Positions 39,720-49,340 of a stretch of 57,693 nt of DNA are shown here, piece by piece; position 1 is the stretch's first letter, and each line of letters begins with the position of its first letter. The position numbers were made by a program, and so were the translations under genes. Source of the stretch: Acidobacteriota bacterium. Its GTDB lineage: Bacteria; Acidobacteriota; Vicinamibacteria; Fen-336. Under the pieces are notes generated by a model that had not been told where the DNA came from, did no database searches, and saw only the letters and a list, made by a program, of their open reading frames with translations. The stretch is taken from positions 1-57,693 of the forward strand of contig JAJDNS010000229.1 in assembly GCA_022340585.1 (NCBI GenBank). The letters are read 5' to 3'.

Positions 39720-42146
39720 CTAGACCTCCACCGCGATGGTGACCGTGGCGCCCTCGGCCGCCCAGGGGACGAGCGTCCCCTCGACCGGCGCCCCATCGAC
39801 GACCAGCCGCGCCGGCTTCCCCGTCCCCTGGTTCTTCACGGTGATCCGGTACTCGGCCCCGCGGCACTGGCGCGTGAGCTCCAGGGTCTCGATGGAGCCG
39901 GGCAGGCACGGCTCCACTCGCAGCCCTCCCAGCTCGGGGCGAACCCCCAGGATGTGCTGGGTGAGGGCCACCCAGTTCCAGGCCGCGGTCCCGGACAGCC
40001 AGGCGTTCTTGGCCTCGCCCTCCCGGGGGGCGTCCCGGCCCGCGATCATCTGGGCGTAGCAGTAGGGCTCGAGGCGGTGGACCTCCGAGATCTCCTCGCG
40101 GAAGGCGGGCGCGGTGGCCTTCCAGTACTCGAAGGCCTGGTCGCCCCGCCCCAGGACGGTCTCGGCGATGGTCACCCAGGGGTTGTTGTGGCAGAAGATC
40201 CCGGCGTTCTCCTTGTAGCCGGGGGGGTAGGTGCTGATCTCGCCCAGCTCGAGGTGGTACCGGGTGTAGGCCGGCTGGTGCAGGACGATGCCGTGGGGAG
40301 TGGCCAGGCGCGCCTTCACCGAGTCGAGGGCCCGCTTCGCCTGCCCGCCCTCGACCCCGATACCCGCCATCACGCAGTAGCCCTGGGGCTCGATGAAGAT
40401 CTGCCCCTCCTCACACTCGCTCGAGCCCACCTTCTGGCCGAAGAAGTCGTAGGCCCTCAGGAACCAGTCGCCGTCCCAGCCGTGCTCCAGCACGACCCGG
40501 CTCATCTCGTCGGCGGCGGCACGCGCGGCCTTCGCCTCGTCGCCGAAGCCCATGGCCTCGGCGAGGTCGGCGTAGTCGGGCGCGGCGTGGACGAAGAGCC
40601 CGGCGATGAAGATGGACTCGGCGGTCTTCCCCACCCGGTTCCCGGTGGTCTGGAAGGGCTCGTCGGGCTGCTCCGAGAAGCAGTTGAGGTTGAGGCAGTC
40701 GTTCCAGTCAGCGCGGCCGATGAGAGGCAGCCCGTGGGGTCCCCGGTTGTCCAGGACGTGGTGGAAGGAGCGCTTGAGGTGCTCGAACAGCGTCCCGGTG
40801 TTCTCGGGGTCGTTGTCGAAGGGGACGTCCTCCTTCAGGATCGCCAGGTCCCCCGTCTCCTTGACGTAGGCGGCCACGCCCTCGATCAACCAGACCGGGT
40901 CGTCGTTGAATCCCGAGCCCACGTCGTTGTTCCCTCGCTTGGTGAGGGGCTGGTACTGGTGGTAGGCGCTGCCGTCGGGGAACTGGGTGGCGGCGATGTC
41001 CAGGATGCGCTCCCGTGCCCGCCCCGGCACGAGGTGGACGAAGCCCAGGAGGTCCTGGTTCGAGTCGCGGAAGCCCATCCCCCGGCCAATTCCCGTCTCG
41101 AAGTAGGAGGCGCTCCGCGACATGTTGAAGGTGACCATGCACTGGTACGGGTTCCAGACGTTCACCATCCGGTCGACCCTCGGGTCGCCGCTGCTCGCGG
41201 TGTACTTCGAGAGCATCCCCGTCCAGTAGTCCCGGATCTCGGCCAGGGCCGACTCGACCTGGTCCGTGGTCGAGAAGCGGGACAGGAGGGCCTTCGCCCG
41301 GGCCTTGTTCACCACCCCCGGAGACTCCCACTTCTCGGCGGCCGGATTCTCGACGTAGCCGAGAAGGAAGACGAACGACTTCTCCTCTCCCGGTGCGAGG
41401 TCGACGGCCAGCTGATGCGACCCGATGGGGGCCCAGCCGCTGGCCACCGAGTCTCGGGACCGACCCTCCGCCACGACCTGGGGCTCGCTCCACCCGTTCC
41501 ACAGTCCGAGGAAGCTCTCGCGGTCGGTGTCGAAGCCGGCGATGGGGGCATTGACCCCGTACACCGCGTAGTGGTCGCGCCGCTCCCGGTACTCCGTCTT
41601 GTGGTAGATCGCGCTCCCGTCCACCTCGACCTCCCCGGTGGAGAAGTTGCGCTGGTAGTTGGTCTGGTCGTCCCAGGCGTTCCAGAGGCAGAACTCCACG
41701 AAGGAGAACAGCTTCACCGACTTCGCGGCCTGGCTCAGGTTCCTCAGGGTGACCCGGTGGACCTCGGCGCTCGTGCCCAGGGGGACGAGGTGGAGAACCT
41801 CGCCCCGCAGCCCGTTCCGCTCCCCGGTGATCCGGGTGTACGAGAGGCCGTGGCGGCACTCGAAGCGGTCCAGATCGCGCTTGACCGGCGACCAGCCCGG
41901 TGTCCAGCAGTCGCCCCCGTCGTTGATGAAGTAGTACCGACCGCCCACGTCGGTGGGGACGTTGTTGTACCGGTAGCGGGTCAGGCGCCGAAACCGGGCA
42001 TCCCGATAGAAGCAGTAGCCGCCCCCCGAGTGGGAGATGAGGCCGAAGAAGTCCTCCGTCCCCAGGTAGTTGATCCAGGGATAGGGGGTCCGCGGGGTCG
42101 TGATGACGTACTCGCGAGCCTCGTCATCGAAGTGGCCAAAGCGCAT
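39720..42146 (-). CDS. Cellobiose phosphorylase (GH94)
   Basis: An 808-residue cytoplasmic GH94 enzyme that converts cellobiose and phosphate to glucose 1-phosphate and glucose. The opening MRFGHFDDEAREYVITTP and YPWINYLGTEDFF closely match known cellobiose phosphorylases, as do TRYRYNNVPTD, INDGGDCWTPGW, FRDSNQDLLGFVH and SGFNDDPVWLIEG, the last holding the catalytic aspartate. Length equals the family norm. Ribosome site GGAGG six bases before the ATG. It is divergent from the phosphofructokinase gene, with 169 bases between them. This and the GH130 phosphorylase fit energy-saving use of plant oligosaccharides. Confidence 0.96.
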   Translation of the reverse strand: MRFGHFDDEAREYVITTPRTPYPWINYLGTEDFFGLISHSGGGYCFYRDARFRRLTRYRYNNVPTDVGGRYYFINDGGDCWTPGWSPVKRDLDRFECRHGLSYTRITGERNGLRGEVLHLVPLGTSAEVHRVTLRNLSQAAKSVKLFSFVEFCLWNAWDDQTNYQRNFSTGEVEVDGSAIYHKTEYRERRDHYAVYGVNAPIAGFDTDRESFLGLWNGWSEPQVVAEGRSRDSVASGWAPIGSHQLAVDLAPGEEKSFVFLLGYVENPAAEKWESPGVVNKARAKALLSRFSTTDQVESALAEIRDYWTGMLSKYTASSGDPRVDRMVNVWNPYQCMVTFNMSRSASYFETGIGRGMGFRDSNQDLLGFVHLVPGRARERILDIAATQFPDGSAYHQYQPLTKRGNNDVGSGFNDDPVWLIEGVAAYVKETGDLAILKEDVPFDNDPENTGTLFEHLKRSFHHVLDNRGPHGLPLIGRADWNDCLNLNCFSEQPDEPFQTTGNRVGKTAESIFIAGLFVHAAPDYADLAEAMGFGDEAKAARAAADEMSRVVLEHGWDGDWFLRAYDFFGQKVGSSECEEGQIFIEPQGYCVMAGIGVEGGQAKRALDSVKARLATPHGIVLHQPAYTRYHLELGEISTYPPGYKENAGIFCHNNPWVTIAETVLGRGDQAFEYWKATAPAFREEISEVHRLEPYCYAQMIAGRDAPREGEAKNAWLSGTAAWNWVALTQHILGVRPELGGLRVEPCLPGSIETLELTRQCRGAEYRITVKNQGTGKPARLVVDGAPVEGTLVPWAAEGATVTIAVEV

Positions 42147-42259
42147 CGAGATCCTCCAGATAAACGGTGCATGATCGCGCAGCCGACCGGACCTGGCAAA
42201 CGCCGCGCCCGTTCCCCGTCCGGGAGCCGGTCCGCCCGGCGAGGGTCACGGGCTGGGTT

Positions 42260-42265
42260 TATGAT
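42260..42265 (+). promoter_or_regulatory. -10 element of the phosphofructokinase gene
   Basis: TATGAT, five of six consensus bases, 50 bases before the ATG at 42316. No convincing -35 is seen upstream. Confidence 0.35.
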
Positions 42266-42315
42266 GGGAGGTTCGTGGGCGCGAGAAGACCTCGAGCCCA
42301 CGATTCGGGGGATCG

Positions 42316-44559
42316 ATGACCACTGAGATCGAACAGCCCGCTCGGACCATCGCGGTGCTCACCAGCGGCGGCGACGCACCCGGCATGAACGCCGCGGTGC
42401 GGGCGGTCGTGCGCACCGCCCTCGAGCGTAGTGCCCGGGTCTTCACCATCCGCGAGGGCTTCGAGGGCATGGTCGAGGGCGGCGACCGCATCCAGGCGGC
42501 CAACTGGGACCTGGTGGGCGGCATCCTCCACATGGGCGGCACCGCCATCGGAACCGCCCGGTCGGACCGGTTCCGGACCCGCGAGGGGAGGCTTCAGGCC
42601 GCCGAGAACCTGGTGCGGGCCGGGATCGACAGCCTTGTCGTCGTGGGCGGCGACGGGAGCCTGACCGGCGCCGACATGCTCCGCCGCGAGTGGTCCTCTC
42701 TGGTCGAAGAGCTGGCGAGCTCGGGACGTCTCGACGAGGCCACCGCCCATCGACACCCGCCCCTGAGCATCGTCGGCCTGGTGGGCTCGATCGACAACGA
42801 CATGTTCGGGACCGACACCACCATCGGCACCGACACGGCGCTCCACCGGATCACCGAGGCCGTCGACGCCATCGCGTCCACCGCGGCCAGCCACCAGCGG
42901 ACCTTCGTGGTCGAGGTGATGGGCCGCCACTGCGGCTACCTCGCGCTGATGGGCGCCATCGCCACCGGAGCCAGCTGGGTGCTCATCCCCGAGAGCCCGC
43001 CGGACGTGGACGACTGGGAGGCCACCATGTGCGCCCGGCTCAAGGCCGGCCGGGAGGGGGGCCGCCGCGACAGCATCGTCATCGTGGCCGAGGGCGCCCG
43101 CGACCGGCACGGCCAGCCGATCACCGCCGAGCACGTCCGCAAGGCCCTGCACGAGCGCCTCGGGGAGGACGTCCGGGTCACCATCCTCGGTCACGTCCAG
43201 AGGGGCGGCGCGCCCAGCGCCTTCGACCGCTACATGTCCACCGTGATCGGGCACGCCGCGGTCGAGGAGCTCCTGTCCGCGCCCCCGGGGGGCGAGGCCC
43301 AGCTCATCGGGATGAAGGACAACCGGGTCACCCGTCAGCCCCTGATGGAGTGCGTGGAGCAGACCCAGAAGGTCGCCGCCCTCGTGAACGCCGGCGACTT
43401 CGCCGGGGCCCTCGCCCAGCGCGGCGCCCGTTTCGAGAGCAACCTGCGGACCCTGCGGACGATCGTCCGCGCCCTCCCCCACCCGGTGAAGCCGGGCCAG
43501 AAGCGGCTGAACATCGCCCTCATCCACTCCGGCGGACCCGCCCCGGGCATGAACACCGCGGTCCGGGCCTCGGTGCGGCTGGCCCTCGACCAGGGGCACC
43601 GCATCCTGGGCGTCCGCAACGGCTTTCGGGGCTTCGTCGACGGTGATTTCCGCGAGATGGCGTGGATGAGCGTCAACGGCTGGGCGAGCCGAGGGGGGGC
43701 CGAGCTGGGCACCAACCGCCGCGTCCCCGGCGACCGCGAGCTGTACTCGATCGCCCGGCACATCGAGAGCGAGGGGGTCGGCGCGATCCTGATGGTCGGG
43801 GGCTGGTCCGGCTATCAGGCCATCCACAAGCTGCGGGCCGAGCGGGAGCGGTTCCCGGCGTTCGACATCCCGATGATCTGCATGCCCGCCTCCATCAACA
43901 ACAACCTGCCCGGCTCGGAGATCTCCATCGGAAGCGACTCGGCGCTGAACTCCATCGTCCAGGCCGTGGACAAGATCAAGCAGTCCGCGGTCGCCTCGAA
44001 CCGGTGCTTCGTCGTGGAGGTGATGGGGCGCCGGTGCGGCTACCTCGCCCTCCTCGGGGGCCTCGCCACCGGGGCCGAGCGGGTCTACATCCACGAGGAA
44101 GGGGTGACGCTCGCCGACCTGCAGCGTGACCTCGAGGCCATGGCCGAGGGGTTCCGCCAGGGCAAGCGGCTGGGCCTCGTGGTCCGCGCCGAGGAGGCCA
44201 ACCCCCTCTACACGACTCCCTTCATGTACGCGCTGTTCGAGCAGGAGGGCGGAGACCTCTTCGACGTCCGCCAGGCCATCCTGGGCCACCTCCAGCAGGG
44301 TGGCGACCCGAGCCCCTTCGACCGGATCCTCGCCACCCGGTTCGCCGACGAGTGCGTCCGGTTCCTGGTCCGGGAGGCGGAGTCCAGCGCCCCGGACGCC
44401 GTCTTCATCGGGGTGCAGGAGGGCAAGGTCGCGGTCACCGCCATCGAGGACCTGCCACGCCAGATGGACATGAAGAACGAGCGTCCCCGGGACCAGTGGT
44501 GGCGCGCCCTGGCCCCCATCGCGCGCCTCCTGGCCCAGCCCGGCCCGAGCGGAGGCTAG
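42316..44559 (+). CDS. pfkA: Tandem (eukaryote-like) ATP-dependent 6-phosphofructokinase
   Basis: A 747-residue fusion of two phosphofructokinase halves. The N-half (1-390) is catalytic: TSGGDAPGMNAAVRAVV, GGDGSLTGAD, the catalytic aspartate in GSIDNDMFGTDTTIGTD near residue 157, and VEVMGRHCGYLAL. The C-half (about 395-747) keeps the fold (HSGGPAPGMNTAVRASV, VEVMGRRCGYLAL) but lost the catalytic aspartate: the equivalent is ASINNNLPGSEISIGSD near 526, and GGDGS became VGGWSGY. This catalytic/regulatory split matches animal and fungal enzymes rather than the usual 320-residue bacterial enzyme. GGDGS points to ATP rather than pyrophosphate. Divergent from cellobiose phosphorylase. Confidence 0.95.
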   Translation: MTTEIEQPARTIAVLTSGGDAPGMNAAVRAVVRTALERSARVFTIREGFEGMVEGGDRIQAANWDLVGGILHMGGTAIGTARSDRFRTREGRLQAAENLVRAGIDSLVVVGGDGSLTGADMLRREWSSLVEELASSGRLDEATAHRHPPLSIVGLVGSIDNDMFGTDTTIGTDTALHRITEAVDAIASTAASHQRTFVVEVMGRHCGYLALMGAIATGASWVLIPESPPDVDDWEATMCARLKAGREGGRRDSIVIVAEGARDRHGQPITAEHVRKALHERLGEDVRVTILGHVQRGGAPSAFDRYMSTVIGHAAVEELLSAPPGGEAQLIGMKDNRVTRQPLMECVEQTQKVAALVNAGDFAGALAQRGARFESNLRTLRTIVRALPHPVKPGQKRLNIALIHSGGPAPGMNTAVRASVRLALDQGHRILGVRNGFRGFVDGDFREMAWMSVNGWASRGGAELGTNRRVPGDRELYSIARHIESEGVGAILMVGGWSGYQAIHKLRAERERFPAFDIPMICMPASINNNLPGSEISIGSDSALNSIVQAVDKIKQSAVASNRCFVVEVMGRRCGYLALLGGLATGAERVYIHEEGVTLADLQRDLEAMAEGFRQGKRLGLVVRAEEANPLYTTPFMYALFEQEGGDLFDVRQAILGHLQQGGDPSPFDRILATRFADECVRFLVREAESSAPDAVFIGVQEGKVAVTAIEDLPRQMDMKNERPRDQWWRALAPIARLLAQPGPSGG

Positions 44560-44715
44560 GGGGCCGGCGGGGCTTCCCTTCCCTGGCACATCTTTTGACG
44601 CGCGACTAAACCAACTTCACCCGGAACGGTCTAATATCTGGGACTCAAGCAGTTCCAGACCAGCTCGTCCTGGAGTCGGGGGGCCGCTCCAGAGGGCGGG
44701 AAGCGGAGTGTACGC

Positions 44716-47700
44716 ATGAGCGAGACCGTGGGCGAAAAGGCCCCGCCGGGGGGCCGCCACATCAACCCCATCGCTCGGTTCGCCATCGAGCGCCGGGTGA
44801 CGATGGGGATGATCGTCCTCGGGGTCATGGTCCTGGGCTGGGTGTCCCTCCATCGCCTGCCTCTCGAGTTCCTTCCGAGCTTCTCGTCCTCCCACATCTG
44901 GGTTTCCGCGCCCTACCCCTCCTCCTCGCCGGAGGAGACCGAGCGGCGCATCGTGCGGCCCCTCGAGGACTCCCTGGGAACCATCCAGGGTATCCAGACC
45001 CTGAGCGCCCGAGCGTCGGCCGACGACGGCAGCGTCAGCGTCGAGTTCGAGGACGGGACGGACATGGATCTCGCCGCGGTCGAGGTCCGGGATCGGGTCG
45101 ACCGCGTGCGCCACCTCCTTCCCGCCGATCTCCGTCAGGTGCGCGTCCGACGCTTCCAGAGCGAGGACCTCCCGGTCCTGCAGTTCCATGTCACCGCGAA
45201 ATGGCCACGTGACCGGATGCAGCACTTCGTCGAGGACGTGATCCAGCGTCGCCTGGAGCGACTCGAGGGGGTGGCGCAGGTCCAGATCCGGGGGATGGAG
45301 GAGGCCCAGGTGCGGGTCGACCTGATCCCCTCGCGCCTCCAGGCGCACGGCCTCGACGTGCGCCAGATCTCCCAGACCCTGCGCGCCGCCAACGTCACCC
45401 AGTCCGGAGGCTACATCGAGGAGGGGCCCCGCCGGCTCATGGTGCGCAGCATCGGCGAGTACAAGACTCTGGACGAGATCCGGGCCCAGCCCCTGAACGG
45501 CGAGGGGTTGACCGTCGGGGACGTGGCCGAAGTGAGCTACAGCTTCCCCCGCCAGGAGGAGTTCAACTTTCTCAACGGCACCGAGGCCCTGACCGTGCGG
45601 GTCTACAAGACTTCCACCGCCAACCTTCTCGCGGTGGCCGACGCCACCAAGGCCGAGCTGGCCGACATTAAGACGATGCCGGAGGCCGAAGGCCTCCAGA
45701 CCCGCATCTACCGGGACTCCTCGATCGACGTCCGCAAGGGTCTCGGACAGCTCCGCAACGCCGGGATCGTCGGAGGCTTGCTGGCCGTCGTCTTCCTCTT
45801 CCTCTTTCTGCGGAAGGTCCGCACGACCTTCCTGGTGGCGCTGGCGATCCCGATCTGCGTCGTCTTCACCTTCGCCATCCTCTACCTCATGCGCCAGGCC
45901 GGGGTATCGACCATCACCCTCAACATCATGAGCCTGATGGGCCTCATGCTCGCCCTGGGCATGCTCGTGGACAACTCGGTGGTCGTGATCGAGTCGATCT
46001 TCCGCCACGTCCAGGACCTGGGCGAGGACGCCCGCACCGCTGCGCTCCTGGGGACGAGCGAGGTGGCGATGCCCATCATCGCCTCCACGGCCACGACGAT
46101 CTGTGTCTTCGTCCCCCTCATCTTCATCAGCTCGAGCGGCGGCGGCTTCATGCGGTTCATGACCGACCTCGGGGTGACGGTCTGCGTGGTGATGGTCGCC
46201 TCGCTCCTCGTCGCCCTCACCGTCGTCCCCACCGTCGCGGCCTCTCTCCTGTCCGGGGAGACGCGCAGCCGCAGCCGCTTCATCGACGGGATGTCGAGCC
46301 TCTACGGCCGGCTGATCGGCTTCACCATCCATCACCGGCCGCTCTTCCTGGTTTCCATCGTCTTCATGCTCTGGGGCTCCTGGGCCCTCTTCCAGGGCAT
46401 CGAGCGCAGCTTCACCCACGGCTCGCGGGAGCGCCAGGTCCGGATCAACATCGACACCCCCCGCACCTACTCCCTCGAGCAGACCGCCGCGCTCTTCGAG
46501 GAGGTGCGGGCCCTGCTCGAACCCCGGCGGGAAGAGCTGGAGATCGCGGACATCGTCTACGAGTACGACCGGAACAGCGGGCGCTCGCGCGGAGGCTTCA
46601 GGGGAGGGCGGCGCTTCGAGATCTTCCTGAAGGACGAGGACGAGTCGAAACGCACCACCCGCGAGATCACCGAGGAGGTTCGCAGCCTCCTCCCGGTCAA
46701 GGCCGGCGTCGACTTCCGCATCGAGCAGTCCCAGGGGCGCGGGGGTGGGGGCTCCGGGGTCAGCCTCGAGGTGCGAGGAGACGACATGGCGGTGCTCAAG
46801 CTCGTCGCCGAGAAGGTCGCGTCCGCCCTGGCCGAGCTGCCCTGGGTCAAGGACGTGGACACCTCCCTCGACAGCGGCGACGACGAGATCCACGTGGTCC
46901 CCCGGCGGGCTCGGGCGCAGCAATCGGGACTGAGCACCCAGGCGGTGGCCAACACGGTCTCGAGCGCCCTCACCACCCGTCCGGTGAGCCAGATCCGCAC
47001 CGACGACCGTGAGGTCGACCTCGTGGTCCAGTTCCGGGAGGAGGACCGCCGCACGCTCTCCCAGCTCCGGAACTTCCCGGTGAGCGCCGCGTCGGGCCGC
47101 CAGCCCGTCGGGGCCCTCGCCGACTTCTCGGTCGAGAGCGGCCCGAGCACCATCGAGCGCGAGAATCGTCGCCCCGAGCTGGACGTCACCGCCAACACGA
47201 CCTCCGCCTCGACGAACTTCCGCATGATGGGAGAAGTGAGAGGCATCCTGGACTCCATCCACCTGCCCCCCGGCTACGACGTGGAGTTCGGAAGATGGGT
47301 GCGGTTTGCCCAGCAGGACATGGAGGGAGGGACGGTGGCGCTGGCAATGGCCCTCCTCCTCGTCTACCTGATCATGGCGGCGCTGTTCGAGAGCTTCGTC
47401 CAGCCCCTCACGATTCTCCTCTCCGTCCCGTTTGCCTTCATCGGCGTGGGGATCGCGCTGCGCCTGGCGAACCAGCCCATGAGCAGCACCACGAACATCG
47501 GGTTCGTCATCCTCCTCGGCGTCGTCGTCAACAACGCGATCGTCCTCGTGGATCACATCAACCAGCTCCGCGCAGAGGGCATGGCGCGGGACGAGGCCAT
47601 CGTCCTCGGAGGCCGCCACCGCCTGCGCCCGATCCTGATGACCGCGCTGACCACCATCTTCGGGCTCCTCCCGATGGTGGCCCCGATTCTCTTCCCGGGC

Positions 47701-47868
47701 TGGCTCGGTCAGCCCGAGGGCCGCGCCGCCGAGTGGGCGCCGATCGGCCTGGTGATCATGGGGGGCCTGGCCAGCTCGACGGGTCTGACCCTGGTGATCA
47801 TCCCCACCTTCTACTCCCTCGTGGACGACCTGTCCCAGTTCTTCGGGCGGGTCGTGCGGACTGCTTGA
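44716..47868 (+). CDS. RND efflux permease 1
   Basis: A 1050-residue inner-membrane resistance-nodulation-division pump subunit. Membrane helix 1 is around residues 28-50, followed by the periplasmic porter domain with YPSSSPEETERRIVRPLED and VRDRVDRVRHLLP, the central helix bundle (LAVVFLFLFLRKVRT, LMLALGMLVDNSVVVIES with the proton-path Asp) and the mirrored second half (LLVYLIMAALFESFVQPLTI, VILLGVVVNNAIVLVDHIN). The adaptor gene follows after four bases, then a second permease, so they should assemble together. No outer-membrane channel gene is present. A TAATAT at 44632 could be the -10. Confidence 0.94.
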   Translation: MSETVGEKAPPGGRHINPIARFAIERRVTMGMIVLGVMVLGWVSLHRLPLEFLPSFSSSHIWVSAPYPSSSPEETERRIVRPLEDSLGTIQGIQTLSARASADDGSVSVEFEDGTDMDLAAVEVRDRVDRVRHLLPADLRQVRVRRFQSEDLPVLQFHVTAKWPRDRMQHFVEDVIQRRLERLEGVAQVQIRGMEEAQVRVDLIPSRLQAHGLDVRQISQTLRAANVTQSGGYIEEGPRRLMVRSIGEYKTLDEIRAQPLNGEGLTVGDVAEVSYSFPRQEEFNFLNGTEALTVRVYKTSTANLLAVADATKAELADIKTMPEAEGLQTRIYRDSSIDVRKGLGQLRNAGIVGGLLAVVFLFLFLRKVRTTFLVALAIPICVVFTFAILYLMRQAGVSTITLNIMSLMGLMLALGMLVDNSVVVIESIFRHVQDLGEDARTAALLGTSEVAMPIIASTATTICVFVPLIFISSSGGGFMRFMTDLGVTVCVVMVASLLVALTVVPTVAASLLSGETRSRSRFIDGMSSLYGRLIGFTIHHRPLFLVSIVFMLWGSWALFQGIERSFTHGSRERQVRINIDTPRTYSLEQTAALFEEVRALLEPRREELEIADIVYEYDRNSGRSRGGFRGGRRFEIFLKDEDESKRTTREITEEVRSLLPVKAGVDFRIEQSQGRGGGGSGVSLEVRGDDMAVLKLVAEKVASALAELPWVKDVDTSLDSGDDEIHVVPRRARAQQSGLSTQAVANTVSSALTTRPVSQIRTDDREVDLVVQFREEDRRTLSQLRNFPVSAASGRQPVGALADFSVESGPSTIERENRRPELDVTANTTSASTNFRMMGEVRGILDSIHLPPGYDVEFGRWVRFAQQDMEGGTVALAMALLLVYLIMAALFESFVQPLTILLSVPFAFIGVGIALRLANQPMSSTTNIGFVILLGVVVNNAIVLVDHINQLRAEGMARDEAIVLGGRHRLRPILMTALTTIFGLLPMVAPILFPGWLGQPEGRAAEWAPIGLVIMGGLASSTGLTLVIIPTFYSLVDDLSQFFGRVVRTA

Positions 47869-47872
47869 GAAC

Positions 47873-49324
47873 ATGAATACGACACAGGCAAGAGTGATGG
47901 CGACAGTGGTCGCCCTGGGACTGGCCCTCGCCGGCTGCGGCGGGGGCTCGGACGAGGGCGGTGAGGGCTCGGGCCGTCCCGGGGGAGGGCAGCGCACCTC
48001 GGGTGGGAGTGCCTCGGGAGGCCCGGGCGGTCAGTGGAGCGGAGGACCGGGCGGGGAAGAGACCGCGGCGGTCCCGGTCGAGGTCGCCGCGGTGAAGCGG
48101 CAGTCCGTGGCCTCCTACATCCAGACCAATGGAAGCCTGGAGGCCGAAAACGACGTCCAGATCGTCGCCCGGACCCAGGGACCGCTGGTCGAGCTTCTCA
48201 CCGAAGAGGGCCGCCAGGTCTCCAAGGGCCAGGTCATGGCCCGGATCGATCCGAAGGAGACCCGGGCCCAGGTGAAGATCGCCCAGGTCGCCCTCCAGGA
48301 AGCGGAGAGGGTCTACAAGAGAGCCCAGGAGACCTTCAAGGAGCAGCTCATCAGCCAGGCCGACTACGATGCGGCCCTCGCGGCCAAGGAGTCGGCGGAA
48401 GCCACCCTCCTCGACCGGCAGGTGCAGCTCGACTACACGGAGATCAGGGCCCCGTTCAGCGCGGTCGTCGTCGACCGCGACGTCAAGCTCGGGGACAACG
48501 TCACCGTGGGGCAGGTCCTCTTCCGCATCTCGGACTTCGATCCCCTCCTGAGCAAGATCCAGGTCCCGGAGAAGGAGCTGCCCAGCCTCCACAAGGGCCA
48601 GCCCGCCTACCTCACCGTCGAGGCCTGGCCCGGTGAGCGCTTCCCCGCGAAGGTCCTTCGGCTCAGCCCCGTCGTCGATGCCACCACCGGCACCATCCGA
48701 GTCACGCTGGAGGTCGACGGCCGTGACAAGCTCCGGCCGGGAATGTTCGCCAGCGTCTTCCTGGAGGTCGACCGGCACGAGGACGCCCTCACCATCCCGA
48801 AGTCCGCGCTCTCCCTCGAGAGCCTGGGCGACACCGTCTACGTGGTTGACGGCGACACCGCCGCGCGCCGGGCGATCCAGCTGGGCTACGAGGAGGCCGA
48901 CATCGTGGAGGTGGCCTCCGGGCTCGAGGACCGCGACCGCGTGATCGTGGTGGGCCAGGACGGCCTCAGCGACGGCACGCCCATCCGGATCCTCGAGGGC
49001 CCCGGTGCGGAAGTGGCGACCTCGCCGGGCTCGCCCGGGCAGCGCCGCGCCGACGCCCCACCGGCGGGAGCCCCGCCGGCACCGGCCCAGGCCCGCGGAC
49101 AGCAGCCGGGGGGCTGGGGCGGCGGCCCTCCCCCGCAGATGCTGGAGGCCTGCAAGGGCAAGGAGGAGGGGGCCGACTGCTCGTTCACCCCACCCCGCAG
49201 CGGCGACGACGTGGACGGGAAGTGCCAGCCGCGGCGCGACGACCCCGCGCAGCTCGTCTGTCGTCCCGGAACCTGGGGTGGGCCCGGTGGCGGTGGATCT
49301 CCTGGCCCCGGCGGCGGACGCTAG
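47873..49324 (+). CDS. RND periplasmic adaptor (membrane fusion protein), lipoprotein with Cys-containing tail
   Basis: A 483-residue adaptor bridging the pump and an outer-membrane channel. Signal and lipobox: VVALGLALAGCGG. A Gly-rich linker follows, then the lipoyl half (QTNGSLEAENDVQIVARTQG in outline, VELLTEEGRQVSKGQVMARID in outline), the coiled hairpin (LQEAERVYKRAQETFKEQLIS in outline) and the second lipoyl/barrel part to about residue 380. The last 100 residues are unusual: Pro/Gly/Ala-rich with four cysteines (LEACKGKEEGADCSF, GKCQPR, LVCRPG), suggesting two disulfides or a metal site. It lies between two permease genes with gaps of 4 and 16 bases. Confidence 0.93.
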   Translation: MNTTQARVMATVVALGLALAGCGGGSDEGGEGSGRPGGGQRTSGGSASGGPGGQWSGGPGGEETAAVPVEVAAVKRQSVASYIQTNGSLEAENDVQIVARTQGPLVELLTEEGRQVSKGQVMARIDPKETRAQVKIAQVALQEAERVYKRAQETFKEQLISQADYDAALAAKESAEATLLDRQVQLDYTEIRAPFSAVVVDRDVKLGDNVTVGQVLFRISDFDPLLSKIQVPEKELPSLHKGQPAYLTVEAWPGERFPAKVLRLSPVVDATTGTIRVTLEVDGRDKLRPGMFASVFLEVDRHEDALTIPKSALSLESLGDTVYVVDGDTAARRAIQLGYEEADIVEVASGLEDRDRVIVVGQDGLSDGTPIRILEGPGAEVATSPGSPGQRRADAPPAGAPPAPAQARGQQPGGWGGGPPPQMLEACKGKEEGADCSFTPPRSGDDVDGKCQPRRDDPAQLVCRPGTWGGPGGGGSPGPGGGR

Positions 49325-49340
49325 GCCCCCCCCCGCTGCC

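Noticed and set aside
42259..44589. Minus-strand open frame opposite the phosphofructokinase gene
   Set aside because: Pure antisense shadow; the plus-strand protein has full kinase motifs.
44617..47997. Very long open frame on the minus strand across the RND permease gene
   Set aside because: GC-rich codon bias opens the antisense frame; composition is Arg/Asp/His/Gly-rich with no family pattern, while the plus strand is a clear pump protein.
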